Shown here: one piece after another, positions 17,620 through 26,646 of the stretch
Layout: each line of letters starts with the position of its first letter
Numbering within the stretch: the first letter of the stretch is position 1
Source of the DNA: DATBLE01 sp963764565
GTDB taxonomy: Bacteria > Actinomycetota > Thermoleophilia > Gaiellales > Gaiellaceae
NCBI GenBank assembly: GCA_963764565.1
Contig: CAVXTD010000008.1
Span: 1 to 64,000 of the forward strand
DNA: 64,000 nucleotides
Direction of reading: 5' to 3'
Program-made: the position numbers and the translations under genes
Notes under the pieces: generated by a model
The model's input: the letters and a program-made list of their open reading frames with translations, nothing else
Databases searched by the model: none
What the model was told of the DNA's origin: nothing

Positions 17620-18490
17620 ATGGCACGTGCTGCGGCAAAGCGCCGGCCCCCGGCGCGTCATCACGAACCCAAGCGCGCCCACAAGGACAGCGGCGGGTCA
17701 GCGGTTCGAGGACACGCTCTTCTTCAACCGCATTCGCAAGCAGGCGAAGTGGGTGTTCGTCCTGCTCACGGTCGCCTTCGCGGGCGGTTTCGTGCTCTTC
17801 GGTGTCGGCTCGTCGAACCTCGGCGGGCTAAGCGACATCTTCTCCGGCATCGGCGGAGGATCGAGCCAACCCTCGGTGAGCAAGCCGCTGAAGGCGACCC
17901 AGGAGAACCCGAAGGACGCAAAGTCATGGCGTGCCCTGGCCGATGCCTACGACATCCGCAGCGACTACGCGGCTGCGATCGCCGCCTGGACGACGTACAC
18001 GACGCTCCGCCCCAAGGATGTGGACGGGCTCACTCACCTCGCCACCGACTACGAGCAGCAGTTCCAGTCGCAAACGGAGGCGGCGCAGGCCGCCCAGGTC
18101 GATGCTCAGTCCGCGCAGACGACCAACTTCGGGCCGCCGCCCAACTCACCGCTCGGGAGAGCGTACGCGGGAGTGACGGACCCGATCGGCCAAGCGATCA
18201 GCACCTCCGCAAACGAGCGGTTCAACCAGGCGTTGAGCGACCGGCAGCAGACCGCCACCCAGCTGGTCAGCGTCTACAAGCAGCTCGGGAAGCTCGAGCC
18301 GGCCGAGGCGAGCTGGCAGTTCCAGCTTGCGCAGGCGGGCCAGAACGCGAGCGACGCGGCGACCGCAATCGCGGCGTATCGGAAGTACGTGAAGCTCGCG
18401 CCCGACGACGCCAACGCCGCCTACGCCCGTCAGCAGATCAAGACGCTCGCCGCACAGCTTGCCGCCTCGTCCTCCACGGCGCCGGGTTAG
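17620..18490 (+). CDS. Membrane-anchored tetratricopeptide-repeat protein
   Basis: The product has a basic N-terminus, a single membrane helix (KWVFVLLTVAFAGGFVLFG), a Gly/Ser linker, and an extracytoplasmic domain with TPR-like helices (KDAKSWRALADAYDIRSDYA and AIAAYRKYVKLAPDDANAAY). Two starts compete: ATG 17620 gives a very basic MARAAAKRRPPARHHEPKR but needs a one-base shift near 17680, while GTG 17627 is in frame. I favour 17620. A TAGGCT box overlaps the preceding stop nine bases upstream. Function unknown; similar proteins act in envelope assembly or c-type cytochrome maturation. Confidence 0.72.
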
Positions 18491-18574
18491 ACTCCCGCGG
18501 CAGGCACCCCGAGTCGGGCCGGGCTTTCACCCGGTGCCGGCTGCGTTCCCAGTACCGGCAGCGGAGAGATCGGC

Positions 18575-18940
18575 GTGAATTTCGACATTGCGACGGAACA
18601 GCTCGGCGACGACATCCACGTGATCTCGCTGGTCGGCGAGGTCGATCTCTACACGGCGCCCGAGTTCAAGGCCCAGCTGCTGGACGCGATCGGCCGGGGC
18701 GGGAGGCACGTGATCGTCGATTTCACCGAGACCACGTTCATCGACTCGACCACGCTCGGCATCCTGGTCGGCGGGCTGAACCGGCTGCGGACGAGAGGCG
18801 GCGAGTTGTCGCTCGTGTGCAGCGACCGAAACATCACGAAGATCTTCGAGATCACGGGGCTCGACCAGGCGTTTGCCATCTACCCGACGCGCGCGGAGGC
18901 TGCCGAGCACGCCGGCGCTCCGAGCCGTTCCCCCGCATAG
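18575..18940 (+). CDS. STAS-domain anti-sigma factor antagonist (SpoIIAA/RsbV-like)
   Basis: The 121-residue product is a single STAS domain: ISLVGEVDLYTAPEFKAQLL, HVIVDFTETTFIDSTTLGIL with the phosphorylatable Ser after Asp (FIDST), and LVCSDRNITKIFEITGLD. In its unphosphorylated form such a protein binds an anti-sigma kinase and frees a sigma factor. No cognate kinase or sigma factor is in the window. GTG at 18575 is chosen, with GGAGAGATC upstream acting as a weak ribosome binding site. The next gene starts at the base after its stop, so the pair may be co-translated. Confidence 0.88.
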   Translation: MNFDIATEQLGDDIHVISLVGEVDLYTAPEFKAQLLDAIGRGGRHVIVDFTETTFIDSTTLGILVGGLNRLRTRGGELSLVCSDRNITKIFEITGLDQAFAIYPTRAEAAEHAGAPSRSPA

Positions 18941-19672
18941 GTGGGCGCCGGCGTCTCCCGTGGCCTCGCGCTCGCCGCAGCCCTGGCGGCCGCCGGCCTG
19001 CTCGCCGCGGGCTGCGGGACCGGCGGGCTGGCGAGCAGCAAGGCGGACAAGACAACCGGAAAAGAGCTGTTTACGCAGAAATGCGGCTCCTGCCACACGC
19101 TCGCCGATGCGGGAACGAAGGGAACGATCGGCCCGAACCTCGACGATGCCTTCTCGGGGCCGAGGGGGCAGGGGTTCAAGGAGTCGACGATCCGCAACGT
19201 CGTCCATGGGCAGATCCTCTTCCCGACCTCTGATCCGGGCGGAGTTATCGACGTGAACGGCCAGGAGCAGCGCGCCCCGGGTATGCCGGCGGATCTCGTC
19301 ACGGGTTCGGACGCGGAGGCCGTCGCCGCGTACGTCGCCTCGGTTGCCGGGCTCCCGGTCGCAGCGGGAGCGACGACGACGACCGCAGCGCCTGCTCCCC
19401 CGCCCGCAACGACCGGCGGAGGCTCGGGGGATCTGGCCGCGATGGGCAAATCGGTCTTCGAGAAGGCCGGATGCACGAGTTGCCACACGCTGAAGGACGC
19501 CGGTGCCACAGGCACCGTCGGCCCGAACCTGGACGAGGCAAAGCCGCCGAAGTCGCTGGTCGTCGACCGGGTGACGAACGGGAAGGGCGTGATGCCGTCG
19601 TTCAAAGGTCAGCTCAGCGATGCCGAGATCGAGGCCGTGGCAACGTACGTCTCGGGCGTGGCCGGCAAGTAG
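18941..19672 (+). CDS. Di-haem cytochrome c lipoprotein
   Basis: The 243-residue product has a lipoprotein signal ending LLAAGCGTG and two cytochrome c domains. Haem sites are CGSCH (with a distal Met in APGMPADL) and CTSCH (with VMPSFKGQLSD). A Thr/Ala/Pro-rich linker (GATTTTAAPAPPP) joins them. The second domain resembles the cytochrome c tail of the CtaC protein in this window (both read CxxCHTLKDAGATG or CHTLKAAGATG). It probably feeds electrons to the caa3-type oxidase, an inference from similarity. It starts at GTG 18941 immediately after the STAS stop. Confidence 0.87.
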   Translation: MGAGVSRGLALAAALAAAGLLAAGCGTGGLASSKADKTTGKELFTQKCGSCHTLADAGTKGTIGPNLDDAFSGPRGQGFKESTIRNVVHGQILFPTSDPGGVIDVNGQEQRAPGMPADLVTGSDAEAVAAYVASVAGLPVAAGATTTTAAPAPPPATTGGGSGDLAAMGKSVFEKAGCTSCHTLKDAGATGTVGPNLDEAKPPKSLVVDRVTNGKGVMPSFKGQLSDAEIEAVATYVSGVAGK

Positions 19673-19679
19673 GGGCACC

Positions 19680-20501
19680 GTGCCCGGCGACGATCGTCGC
19701 ACGCGCTTCAGAGCACTCCATTCCGCCGAGCGGCTGTTCGTCATGCCAAACCCGTGGGACGTGGGCTCCGCTCGCCTGCTCGCCTCGTGCGGCTTCGAGG
19801 CACTGGCGACGACCAGCGCGGGCTTCGCCTGGTCGATCGGCAAGCTCGACCAGAGCGTCTCACGCGACGAGCTGGTCGCTCATGTCCTCGCCGTCGCGAG
19901 CGCAACAGCGCTCCCGCTGAACGTCGACAGCGAGCGCTGCTTCCCCGACGACCCGGGCGGCATCGCCGAGACGGTCATGCTGCTCGCGGAGGCGGGCGCG
20001 GCAGGACTCTCGATCGAGGACTACAACCCGGCGACCGGCGAGATCGACGGTATCTCCGTCGCGGCCGAGCGAGTCGGGATCGCAGCGGAAGCCGCCCACA
20101 GCTTGTCCGATGCGCTCGTGCTGACGGCCCGGGCGGAGAACCACATCAGCGGTGTGGACGACATCGAGGACACGATCGCCCGGCTGATCGCCTACCGCGA
20201 GGCCGGCGCCGACGTCGCGTACGCGCCTGGGCTCTCCGACCTCGACCAGATCGCGGCGGTGGTCAGAGCGGTCGGCATCCCGATCAACGTCCTCGCGCTG
20301 CCGGACGGGCCAAGCGTCGCCGAGCTCGCCTCGGCCGGGGTTCGGCGGGTCTCGACCGGCGGCGCACTGGCCGCGGCTGCCTACGGGGCGCTGGTCGCCG
20401 GCGCGCAGGAGTTGCTCGCCGAGGGCACGTCGCAGTACGCGAAGGGCGCCGTGCCGCGCAGTACGCTCGTGTCCGCCCTCGGCGGCGGCACCGGCAAGTA
20501 G
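19680..20501 (+). CDS. Isocitrate lyase/PEP mutase superfamily protein
   Basis: The product of about 273 residues reads LFVMPNPWDVGSARLLASCG, TTSAGFAWSIGKLD, NVDSERCFPDDPGGIAETV and GLSIEDYNPATG, which is the PEP-mutase/oxaloacetate-decarboxylase-like TIM barrel with the Asp/Glu metal ligands. The catalytic Cys loop of true isocitrate lyases (KKCGH) is not found; the equivalent gating position is not obvious. Family members cleave or form C-C or C-P bonds in oxaloacetate, 2-methylisocitrate or phosphonopyruvate. Exact reaction unknown. GTG at 19680 follows the cytochrome stop by seven bases. Confidence 0.8.
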   Translation: MPGDDRRTRFRALHSAERLFVMPNPWDVGSARLLASCGFEALATTSAGFAWSIGKLDQSVSRDELVAHVLAVASATALPLNVDSERCFPDDPGGIAETVMLLAEAGAAGLSIEDYNPATGEIDGISVAAERVGIAAEAAHSLSDALVLTARAENHISGVDDIEDTIARLIAYREAGADVAYAPGLSDLDQIAAVVRAVGIPINVLALPDGPSVAELASAGVRRVSTGGALAAAAYGALVAGAQELLAEGTSQYAKGAVPRSTLVSALGGGTGK

Positions 20502-20542
20502 CGCCTTCGGACACCTGTTTGCCCGGCGCGCGCCGCCCCGGC

Positions 20543-20548
20543 TACCCT
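20543..20548 (+). promoter_or_regulatory. Candidate -10 box (TACCCT) for the DUF1361 gene
   Basis: TACCCT lies six bases before the GTG at 20555, without a Shine-Dalgarno. The match to consensus is weaker than for gabT or dcd, but the spacing fits the repeated leaderless pattern. Confidence 0.3.
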
Positions 20549-20554
20549 GGACCT

Positions 20555-21263
20555 GTGAACCTTCGCACTCGCCGGTTCGCGAACGAGCGCCTCTTCGTGC
20601 TCGCCGGCGCTCGGCCTCGCCTCGACTCTCTGTCTCGCGCTCGAGCTGTTCAGGGAGACGCACTACGGCAGCGCCGGCTACCGCTTTCTGCTCTGGAACC
20701 TCTTCCTCGCCTGGATCCCGCTGGCGCTGGCGCTCGCGGTCTACGACCGGTACCGGCAGGGCACGCGGCCCGCGCGGCTCATCCCTGCGCTCGTGCTCTG
20801 GCTGCTCTTCCTGCCGAACGCCCCGTACATCTTCACCGACTTCGTGCACCTTTCGGCCACGTCGGCGGCACCGCTCTGGTTCGACGGCGTGATGCTCTCG
20901 GCGTTCGCGTGGACCGGTCTCCTGCTCGGTTACGTCTCGCTCGATCTCGTGCACGCGGTCGCGCGGCACCGCTTCGGCGGGGCGCTCAGCTGGGCGGGCG
21001 TGCTCTGCGTCCTGGCGCTGGTCAGCGTCGGCGTCTACCTGGGCCGGTTCAAGCAATGGAACAGCTGGGACGTGCTCGTCCGGCCCGGAGCGAGGTTGGC
21101 CGAGCTGCACACGCACCTCAACGATCCCTCCTCGCTCGGCAGGGCGATCGGTGCGACGTTCGGGCTCACGCTTCTGCTGGCGCTCGCCTACTTCGTGTTC
21201 TACGTGCTGATGCGCGCGCGCTTCGAGCCGCAGACTGCGCGGAGTTCCCGGGACTCCTACTAG
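20555..21263 (+). CDS. DUF1361 integral membrane protein (one frameshift)
   Basis: GTG 20555 begins MNLRTRRFANERLFVLAG; after a one-base slip near 20610 the frame reads LASTLCLALELFRE, YRFLLWNLFLAWIPLALALA and LWLLFLPNAPYIFTDFVHL. The segments WNLFLAWIPL and FLPNAPYIxTD are the hallmark of DUF1361. At least five membrane helices follow, then a cytoplasmic tail ending RARFEPQTARSSRDSY. Function of the family is unknown. The gene's stop overlaps the convergent stress-protein gene by four bases. Confidence 0.82.
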
Positions 21264-21913
21264 GCGGGCCCGGCCGCCTCCGCCTCGAGATCCACGACGA
21301 CGTGAGTGATCGGGACGGCAAAGCGCTCGCGCGCCGAGGAGACCACCCCGCGCTCGAGCCAGTTCGAGCGGCCCTCGGGGTGGGTGGAGATGACGACCAC
21401 GTCGGCACCGAAGGTGCCGAGCGCGTCCTCGATCGCCTGAAGCGGGTCCGCGTCGCCGACCTCACCGCGCGCGTCGATCCCCTGCCGGCCGAGCTCGGCG
21501 ACGCTGCGGTCGAGCCGCTCGGCAGCCGCCGCCCGCGCGTCGTCTTCGTCCGACAGCCAATGCTTGAGCGGCGAGTTCAGCGCGGGAGTGACGACGAGCA
21601 CACGAGCGCTATGGCCCCGCGTAGCCGCCTTGATCTCGTCGCGCAGCCTTGCGCCGGCAACCGTCTCGTTGGCGACCACGAGGATGCGGCGCTCGTCCGC
21701 GGGGCCTTTGTGCGGCTGCGCCTTCACGGCCGGCCGCTCGCGCACCTCACGTCGGAGGAACCACGCTGCCGCCGCCGCGGTGACGACGACGAACACGGCG
21801 AGCCCCCACCACCGGCCGCCGGCGACGGTCGCGATTACGATCGCGCCGAAGTAGGCGGCGGTTCCGAGCACGAACCGGTAGGCGTCGGCCTCGCTTCGGA
21901 ACGGGTTCTTCAT
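21260..21913 (-). CDS. Two-helix membrane protein with a universal-stress-like cytoplasmic domain
   Basis: The 217-residue product begins MKNPFRSEADAYRFVLGTAA, with two membrane helices (AAYFGAIVIATVAGG and WWGLAVFVVVTAAAAAWFL). A soluble Rossmann-like domain follows: RRILVVANETVAGARLRDEI, ARVLVVTPALNSP, AERLDRSVAELGRQGIDARG, ADVVVISTHPEGRSNWLERG. This repeats the ANETV-type domain found twice in the 22577-23416 protein. A clear AAGGAGG site precedes the ATG. It is the last gene of the cytochrome oxidase operon. Nucleotide binding and a role in oxidase regulation are inference. Confidence 0.75.
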   Translation of the reverse strand: MKNPFRSEADAYRFVLGTAAYFGAIVIATVAGGRWWGLAVFVVVTAAAAAWFLRREVRERPAVKAQPHKGPADERRILVVANETVAGARLRDEIKAATRGHSARVLVVTPALNSPLKHWLSDEDDARAAAAERLDRSVAELGRQGIDARGEVGDADPLQAIEDALGTFGADVVVISTHPEGRSNWLERGVVSSARERFAVPITHVVVDLEAEAAGPA

Positions 21914-21954
21914 CTGCGCCTGCCTCCTTCCCCGAGGCGCGAGGTCGAAAACTC

Positions 21955-22557
21955 CTAGATCAGATAGACCGTCGCGTACACCACGATCCACATTACGTCC
22001 ACGAAGTGCCAGTAGATTCCGGGAATCTCGACCCCGTGGTGATGTTCGGCCGTGTAGTGGCCCCTGAAGGCCCGGATCGTCGCGAACAGCAGGAGCGTGA
22101 GACCGACGAAGACGTGCGCTCCGTGGAGCCCGGTCAGCCCGAAGAAGATCGTCGTAAATGCATTGTCGCGTGGCGCGAATCCGATGCGCGCGTACTCGGT
22201 GATCTGCGTGGCGAGGAACGTGAAGCCCATCAGGAACGTGAGCACGAGCCCGGCCTTGAGCCCGGCGCGGTTGCCGCGCTTGATCGAGGTCAGCGCCCAA
22301 TGCATCGTGAAGCTCGAGGTGACGAGGATCGCGGTGTTGATCCCGGCGACGAAGACCGGGAGGTGGAAGCCCGTCGGCGGCCAGTGCGGTGTGTCGTTGA
22401 CGACGCGGACGAAGAAGTAGGCCGTGAAGAACGACCCGAACAGCATGATCTCCGACCCGATGAACAGGAGCATCCCGAGCACGCTCGCGTTGACGCGCGA
22501 GCTTGCGTTGGCAAGCGGCGGCCCGTGATGCTCGTGGGCTTCGGCGTGCGCGCTCAT
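21955..22557 (-). CDS. ctaE: Cytochrome c oxidase subunit III
   Basis: The 200-residue product matches the five-helix subunit III: LGMLLFIGSEIMLFGSFFTAYFF (shown here as LLFIGSEIMLFGSFFTAYFF), HLPVFVAGINTAILVTSS, TTIFFGLTGLHGAHVFVGLT, and the C-terminal YWHFVDVMWIVVYATVYLI. The Glu of IGSEIMLFG is the conserved intramembrane acid. It stabilises the catalytic core and proton uptake of haem-copper oxidases. It lies between two universal-stress-like genes, downstream of ctaC-ctaD. Confidence 0.94.
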   Translation of the reverse strand: MSAHAEAHEHHGPPLANASSRVNASVLGMLLFIGSEIMLFGSFFTAYFFVRVVNDTPHWPPTGFHLPVFVAGINTAILVTSSFTMHWALTSIKRGNRAGLKAGLVLTFLMGFTFLATQITEYARIGFAPRDNAFTTIFFGLTGLHGAHVFVGLTLLLFATIRAFRGHYTAEHHHGVEIPGIYWHFVDVMWIVVYATVYLI

Positions 22558-22576
22558 CGCGCCGACCGCCCCTCGC

Positions 22577-23416
22577 TCATGCCGCCGCTCCGATCGGCTC
22601 GGGCGCGACCTCGATGTGCTCGACCGGCACGCTGGTCGACTGGCGTAGCCTCGTCACGACATCCTTGCGCAGCCAGCTGGACGTTGTCTCGCCCGGGAAC
22701 GTCGAAACGATGATCTCGTCGACGCGCTCGTCCTGAACGGCGTTCATCGCGGCCGTGTACGGGTCGGGGTGCGCGACCTGCCCGTGCGCGTCGATGCCGC
22801 CGCCACGCAGGGCGGCAAGCGCCCGCCGTAGGCGCCGCTCGGCCTCGGGGTGGCCCGACAGCTGCTGATCGCTCTGCGGGCAGATGATCATGAAGCTCGC
22901 CGGGGAGGTTGCCGCCCGTTCTCGGATCCGCGCGAGTAGCACCTCACCGAGGACGGTCTCGTTGGCGATCACGAGCACGTTCGCCGGACCGCCCTCGCTC
23001 GCCGTGTCGACGACGACGTGCTCGACGGGCAGCTCACCCGCCGCCTTGCGGATTCCCTCGAGGACGTTCCGCCGGAGCCAGCCGGACTTCTGCTCGGGGT
23101 GGGTGGAGACGACGATTTCGTCCACCGCCGGTTCGAGCTGGCTGAGCCCGTCGCGCACGGCGTCCACCGGATCCGAGTCGACAACGAACCCATCGGCCGC
23201 GATCCCGCTCTCGAGCAGCCGGGCGAGCGTGCGGTCGAGCCGCCGCCGCGCCGCTGCGCGGCGCGTGTCCTGGTAGACCACGTACCCCTCGCGGGGAGCG
23301 CTCACCGGACAGGCGACGGTCACCTGAAGGTCGCCACCGGCGGCGCGGCTCTCGAGCGCCTCGGTCAACCCGCGCCCGGCCACGGTCTCGTTCGCGATCA
23401 CCAGGACGTGGCTCAT
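22577..23416 (-). CDS. Tandem universal-stress-like protein within the oxidase operon
   Basis: The 279-residue soluble product is a duplication: residues 1-140 start SHVLVIANETVAGRGLTEAL and residues 141-279 start ANVLVIANETVLGEVLLARI. Each half ends with an IVSTHPEQ/IVSTFPGE-like strand followed by SGWLRRNV/SSWLRKDV and PVEHVVVD/PVEHIEVA. The repeated VxVSTxP turn resembles the nucleotide-contact region of UspA folds, but the canonical G-X2-G-X9-GS motif is not obvious. It sits between ctaD and ctaE. Function unknown; a regulatory or nucleotide-sensing role in respiration is inference. Confidence 0.72.
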   Translation of the reverse strand: MSHVLVIANETVAGRGLTEALESRAAGGDLQVTVACPVSAPREGYVVYQDTRRAAARRRLDRTLARLLESGIAADGFVVDSDPVDAVRDGLSQLEPAVDEIVVSTHPEQKSGWLRRNVLEGIRKAAGELPVEHVVVDTASEGGPANVLVIANETVLGEVLLARIRERAATSPASFMIICPQSDQQLSGHPEAERRLRRALAALRGGGIDAHGQVAHPDPYTAAMNAVQDERVDEIIVSTFPGETTSSWLRKDVVTRLRQSTSVPVEHIEVAPEPIGAAA

Positions 23417-23503
23417 CGGCGGATCTCCGATCGATGAGCGGGGAGGGGGCCGGGGGAACCGGGAGGTTCCCACATGAGTGTCGGCCCCTGGAAGAAGGGG
23501 GCA

Positions 23504-23530
23504 CGTGGGGGAAACCTGGTTTCACCCACG
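23504..23530. terminator. Hairpin after ctaD
   Basis: CGTGGG-G-GAAACC pairs with GGTTTC-A-CCCACG across a single-base loop, with one internal G/A mismatch, 25 bases beyond the ctaD stop. The single-base apex means a few terminal pairs would open in practice. It could attenuate or end the ctaC-ctaD message before the stress-like and ctaE genes. Confidence 0.5.
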
Positions 23531-23554
23531 AGAGCGAGCCGAAGGCGAGCGAGG

Positions 23555-25501
23555 TCATGTGTGCGCCACCTCGGGCTGCTCCGTCCGGTCTCCGTTGAAG
23601 ACGCCGTGGCGGGCGCCGGGCACGCCGTACTCGTACGGGCTGCCGACGACCTGCGGGATCTCGTCGAAGTTGAAGAACGGCGGCGGCGAGGAGACCTGCC
23701 ACTCGAGCGTCATCGAGTTCCACTGGTTTGCCTTCGCCGGCTCGCCGCGCACCCAGCTCGTGATCATGTTGTAGAGGAACACGATCGTGGAGGCGCCGAG
23801 GAAGAACGAGGCGATCGAGATGACCATGTTCAGGCCGTAGAACTTCGGGTCGTAGTCGGAGACCCGCCGTGGCATCCCCTGGAGACCGAGCCAGTGCATC
23901 GGGAAGAAGGTGACGTTGAAGCCGACGAACGTCAGCCAGAAGTGCAGCTTCCCGAGCTTCTCGTTGTACATCTTGCCGGTCATCTTCGGGAACCAGTAGT
24001 AGATCCCGGCGAAGATCGTGAACAGCGACCCGCCGAAGAGCACGTAGTGGATGTGCGCGACGACGAAGTACGTGTCGGAGGCGTGGATGTCGATCGGCAC
24101 CGAGGCGAGGTAGATCCCGGAGAGCCCGCCGATCACGAACATCGACACGAAGCCGAGCGCGAACACCATCGGCGTCGAGAATCGGATCTTCCCTTCCCAG
24201 ATCGTCGCTAACCAGGAGAACACCTTGATCCCCGTGGGGACGGCGATCACCATCGAGGTGACCATCATCGGGATCCGCAGCCAAGGGGCGACACCGGCGA
24301 CGAACATGTGGTGCGCCCACACGGAGAAGCCCAGCACGAGGATCGCCATCAGCGAGAGGGCCATCAAGCGGTAGCCGAAGATCGGCTTCCTGGCCATCAC
24401 GGAGATGACCTCGGAAGCTATCCCGAACCCTGGTAACAGCATGATGTAGACGGCCGGGTGCGAGTAGAACCAGAAGATGTGCTGGTACCCGAGCACGTAG
24501 CCGCCGTCGGCCGCATCGAAGAAGTTCGTGTGCATGACGCGGTCGAACATGACGAAGAACTGCGAGCCGGCGATGAACGGCGTCGCGATCACGACGAGGA
24601 GGGAGGTCGTGAAGTTCGCCCAGACCAGCAGCGGCATGCGCCAGAAGGTCATTCCCGGCGCTCGCATGGTGATGATCGTGACCAGGAAGTTGAGCGCGGT
24701 CATGATCGACGACGCGCCGGCCCACTGGACGCCCATGTTGAAGAACACAGTCCCTAACGGCTGGTCGGTGGCAAGGGGCGCGTAGCCCGTCCAGCCGTTC
24801 GCAAAGGCGCCGCCGGGAACGATGAAGCTGAGCAGCATCATCGTGCCGGCGACCGGGAGGAGCCAGAACGAGAGCGCGTTCAGGCGCGGGAACGCCATGT
24901 CGGGCGCGCCGATCATCAGCGGGATCACGTAGTTGCCGAGCCCGGCGAACGCCGGGATCACGAACAGGAAGATCATCGAGCGCGGCGTGCACCGAGACCA
25001 GGCCGTTGAAGGTCTGGTTGTCGACGAACTGCATCCCAGGCCTGGCGAGCTCGGCCCTGAAGATCATCGCCATCAGGCCGCCGGCGACGAAGAAGACGAC
25101 CGTCGTCACGACGTACTGGATCCCGATCACCTTGTGATCGGTGTTCGGCCGGAAGTAGTCGGTCCACGTGCGGCCGCCGTGCGAGGAGTGGTCCTCCGGC
25201 TCCGTCGGCGAGCCGAGGGCCCACTTGACCCAGTAGTCGAACGAGCCGAGCCCGGCGAGGAAGCCGATCGGGGCGGCGGTCAGCGTCGACACGACGGTGA
25301 TCACCGACCACTTGAAGAGCGGGTCCCAGCCCGCCCCACCAGCGGAAGACGAGCACGATGCCGAGGCCGATGCCCCAGAAGAAGCACGCCATCCAGGCCG
25401 CGCGCAGCCAGCCGGCTCCGAGCACGTAGCGCCGCAGGCCTGTCGCCGGCGGGCGAGCGGGTGCCTGCGGGTGATGACCGTGCGTGACGGCGGTGTTCCA
25501 T
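23555..25501 (-). CDS. ctaD: Cytochrome c oxidase subunit I (frameshifted near start and at 24,980)
   Basis: The core (24976 to 23555) is intact: FWLLPVAGTMMLLSFIVPGG, WNLFFYSHPAVYIMLLPGFG-type copper-ligand segment (seen as YSHPAVYIMLLPGFGI), VWAHHMFVAG with the CuB His pair, and HIHYVLFGGSLFTIF. It binds haem a, haem a3 and CuB and reduces O2 while pumping protons. N-terminal parts (RYVLGAGWLRAAWMACFFWG, TAAPIGFLAGLGSFDYWVKW, YFRPNTDHKVIGIQYVVTT) are in other frames, with breaks near 25495, 25330 and 24980. The restored protein of about 645 residues has an extra membrane segment ahead of the usual core. The start is inferred to overlap the ctaC stop at 25501. Confidence 0.92.
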
Positions 25502-26511
25502 CAGCCTCCCTTGCTCGACTCGACGAGGTACTGGACGACGGCGTCCAGCTGATCCTTCGGCAGGTTCGCGAAGGGCGGCATCACGCCCTTCGGGAAGCCC
25601 GGCTGGACATAGGCATTCGGGTTCACGATCGATTCTCGGATGAAGTCCTCGAGCGGCTGGCCGGCAGTCTGAGCGTAGGCGGGCAGCTTATCCAGGTCGG
25701 GGCCGACCTTCCCCGTCGCCCCGGCCGCCTTCAGCGTGTGGCAGCTCGAGCAGCCGTTGTTCGTGAACACCGCCTTGCCGGCTTGGCCGGGCGGCGCCGC
25801 CAGCGCATTCCTCTGCTCCTGCACCCACGCGTCGAAGGCGGCCTGCTTCATCACGATCGCGGTCGTCCGCATCAGCGCGTGCCCGAGCCCGCACAGCTCC
25901 GTGCAGATGACCGGGTAGGTACCGATCTTCGTCGGAGTGATCACGACCTTCGTGTCCTGGCCGGGCACAGCATCCTGCTTCTGACCGAACTCGGGGACCC
26001 AGAACGAGTGGATGACGTCGAGCGCGGTCAGGTGCAGCTCGGTCGACCGGCCGACCGGAAGCCGCAGCTGACCCGAGGTGAGATTGCCGGCGGCCGGGTA
26101 GGAGAACGTCCACGCGAACTGGCGAGCGGTGACGTTCACGTTCAATGCGGAGGCGGAGGCGCGATCGTTCTGGACGAGAACGACGGCGCTGATCACCGAG
26201 ATCGAGGCGACGAGGACGGCCGGAACGACAGTCCAGACGATCTCGATCCCGGTGTGCCCGTGGATGGGCGGGCCGTCGGAATCGTCGTCGGGCCGGGCAC
26301 GAAAGTGGAAGATCGAGTACAGGATCACGGCCCCGACGAGCGCGAAGATCGCGATGCAGATCGCGGTCGTGAACCAGAAGACCAGATCGATCCCGTCGCG
26401 CTCCTCGGACGCGTTCGGCGGCAGCCAGGGAATGAGCAACGCGACGAGGGTGGCCCCCGCGCCGATGACGACGCCGAGCACGACGAGCTGGACGATCGAA
26501 CCCCTCCGCAC
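25501..26511 (-). CDS. ctaC: Cytochrome c oxidase subunit II fused to cytochrome c (caa3 type)
   Basis: The 336-residue product has two membrane helices (IVQLVVLGVVIGAGATLVAL and LVFWFTTAICIAIFALVGAV), a cupredoxin domain with the CuA site HSFWVPEFGQKQD and CTELCGLGHALM, then a cytochrome c domain with CSSCHTLKAAG and distal Met in GVMPPFANLP. This is the caa3 architecture, in which the fused cytochrome delivers electrons to CuA. GTG 26511 is preceded at eight bases by TAGGCT, with no Shine-Dalgarno. It begins the ctaC-ctaD-USP-ctaE-USP operon. Confidence 0.94.
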   Translation of the reverse strand: MRRGSIVQLVVLGVVIGAGATLVALLIPWLPPNASEERDGIDLVFWFTTAICIAIFALVGAVILYSIFHFRARPDDDSDGPPIHGHTGIEIVWTVVPAVLVASISVISAVVLVQNDRASASALNVNVTARQFAWTFSYPAAGNLTSGQLRLPVGRSTELHLTALDVIHSFWVPEFGQKQDAVPGQDTKVVITPTKIGTYPVICTELCGLGHALMRTTAIVMKQAAFDAWVQEQRNALAAPPGQAGKAVFTNNGCSSCHTLKAAGATGKVGPDLDKLPAYAQTAGQPLEDFIRESIVNPNAYVQPGFPKGVMPPFANLPKDQLDAVVQYLVESSKGG

Positions 26512-26519
26512 GGAGAGCG

Positions 26520-26525
26520 AGCCTA
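26520..26525 (-). promoter_or_regulatory. Candidate -10 box (TAGGCT) for the oxidase operon
   Basis: TAGGCT on the minus strand lies eight bases before the ctaC GTG, without a ribosome binding site. This fits the leaderless pattern seen elsewhere in the window. Confidence 0.4.
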
Positions 26526-26592
26526 GTGAATTCCGGCCGGCGATGCGAACGCAACCGAGCAGCGCCGCCGCCCGCCTGCCGCGTGACAGAAC

Positions 26593-26623
26593 GAGAGAGG
26601 GAGGGCCATGCCCTCCCTCTCTC
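26593..26623. terminator. Strong hairpin terminator after the binding-protein gene
   Basis: A perfect 14-base stem, GAGAGAGGGAGGGC with GCCCTCCCTCTCTC, has a three-base loop CAT. It lies 24 bases after the LivJ-type stop (minus strand) and is followed on that strand by GTTCTGTC. It separates that gene from ctaC downstream. Confidence 0.8.
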
Positions 26624-26646
26624 TCAGCTTGCTCTGGTCGCGAGGC

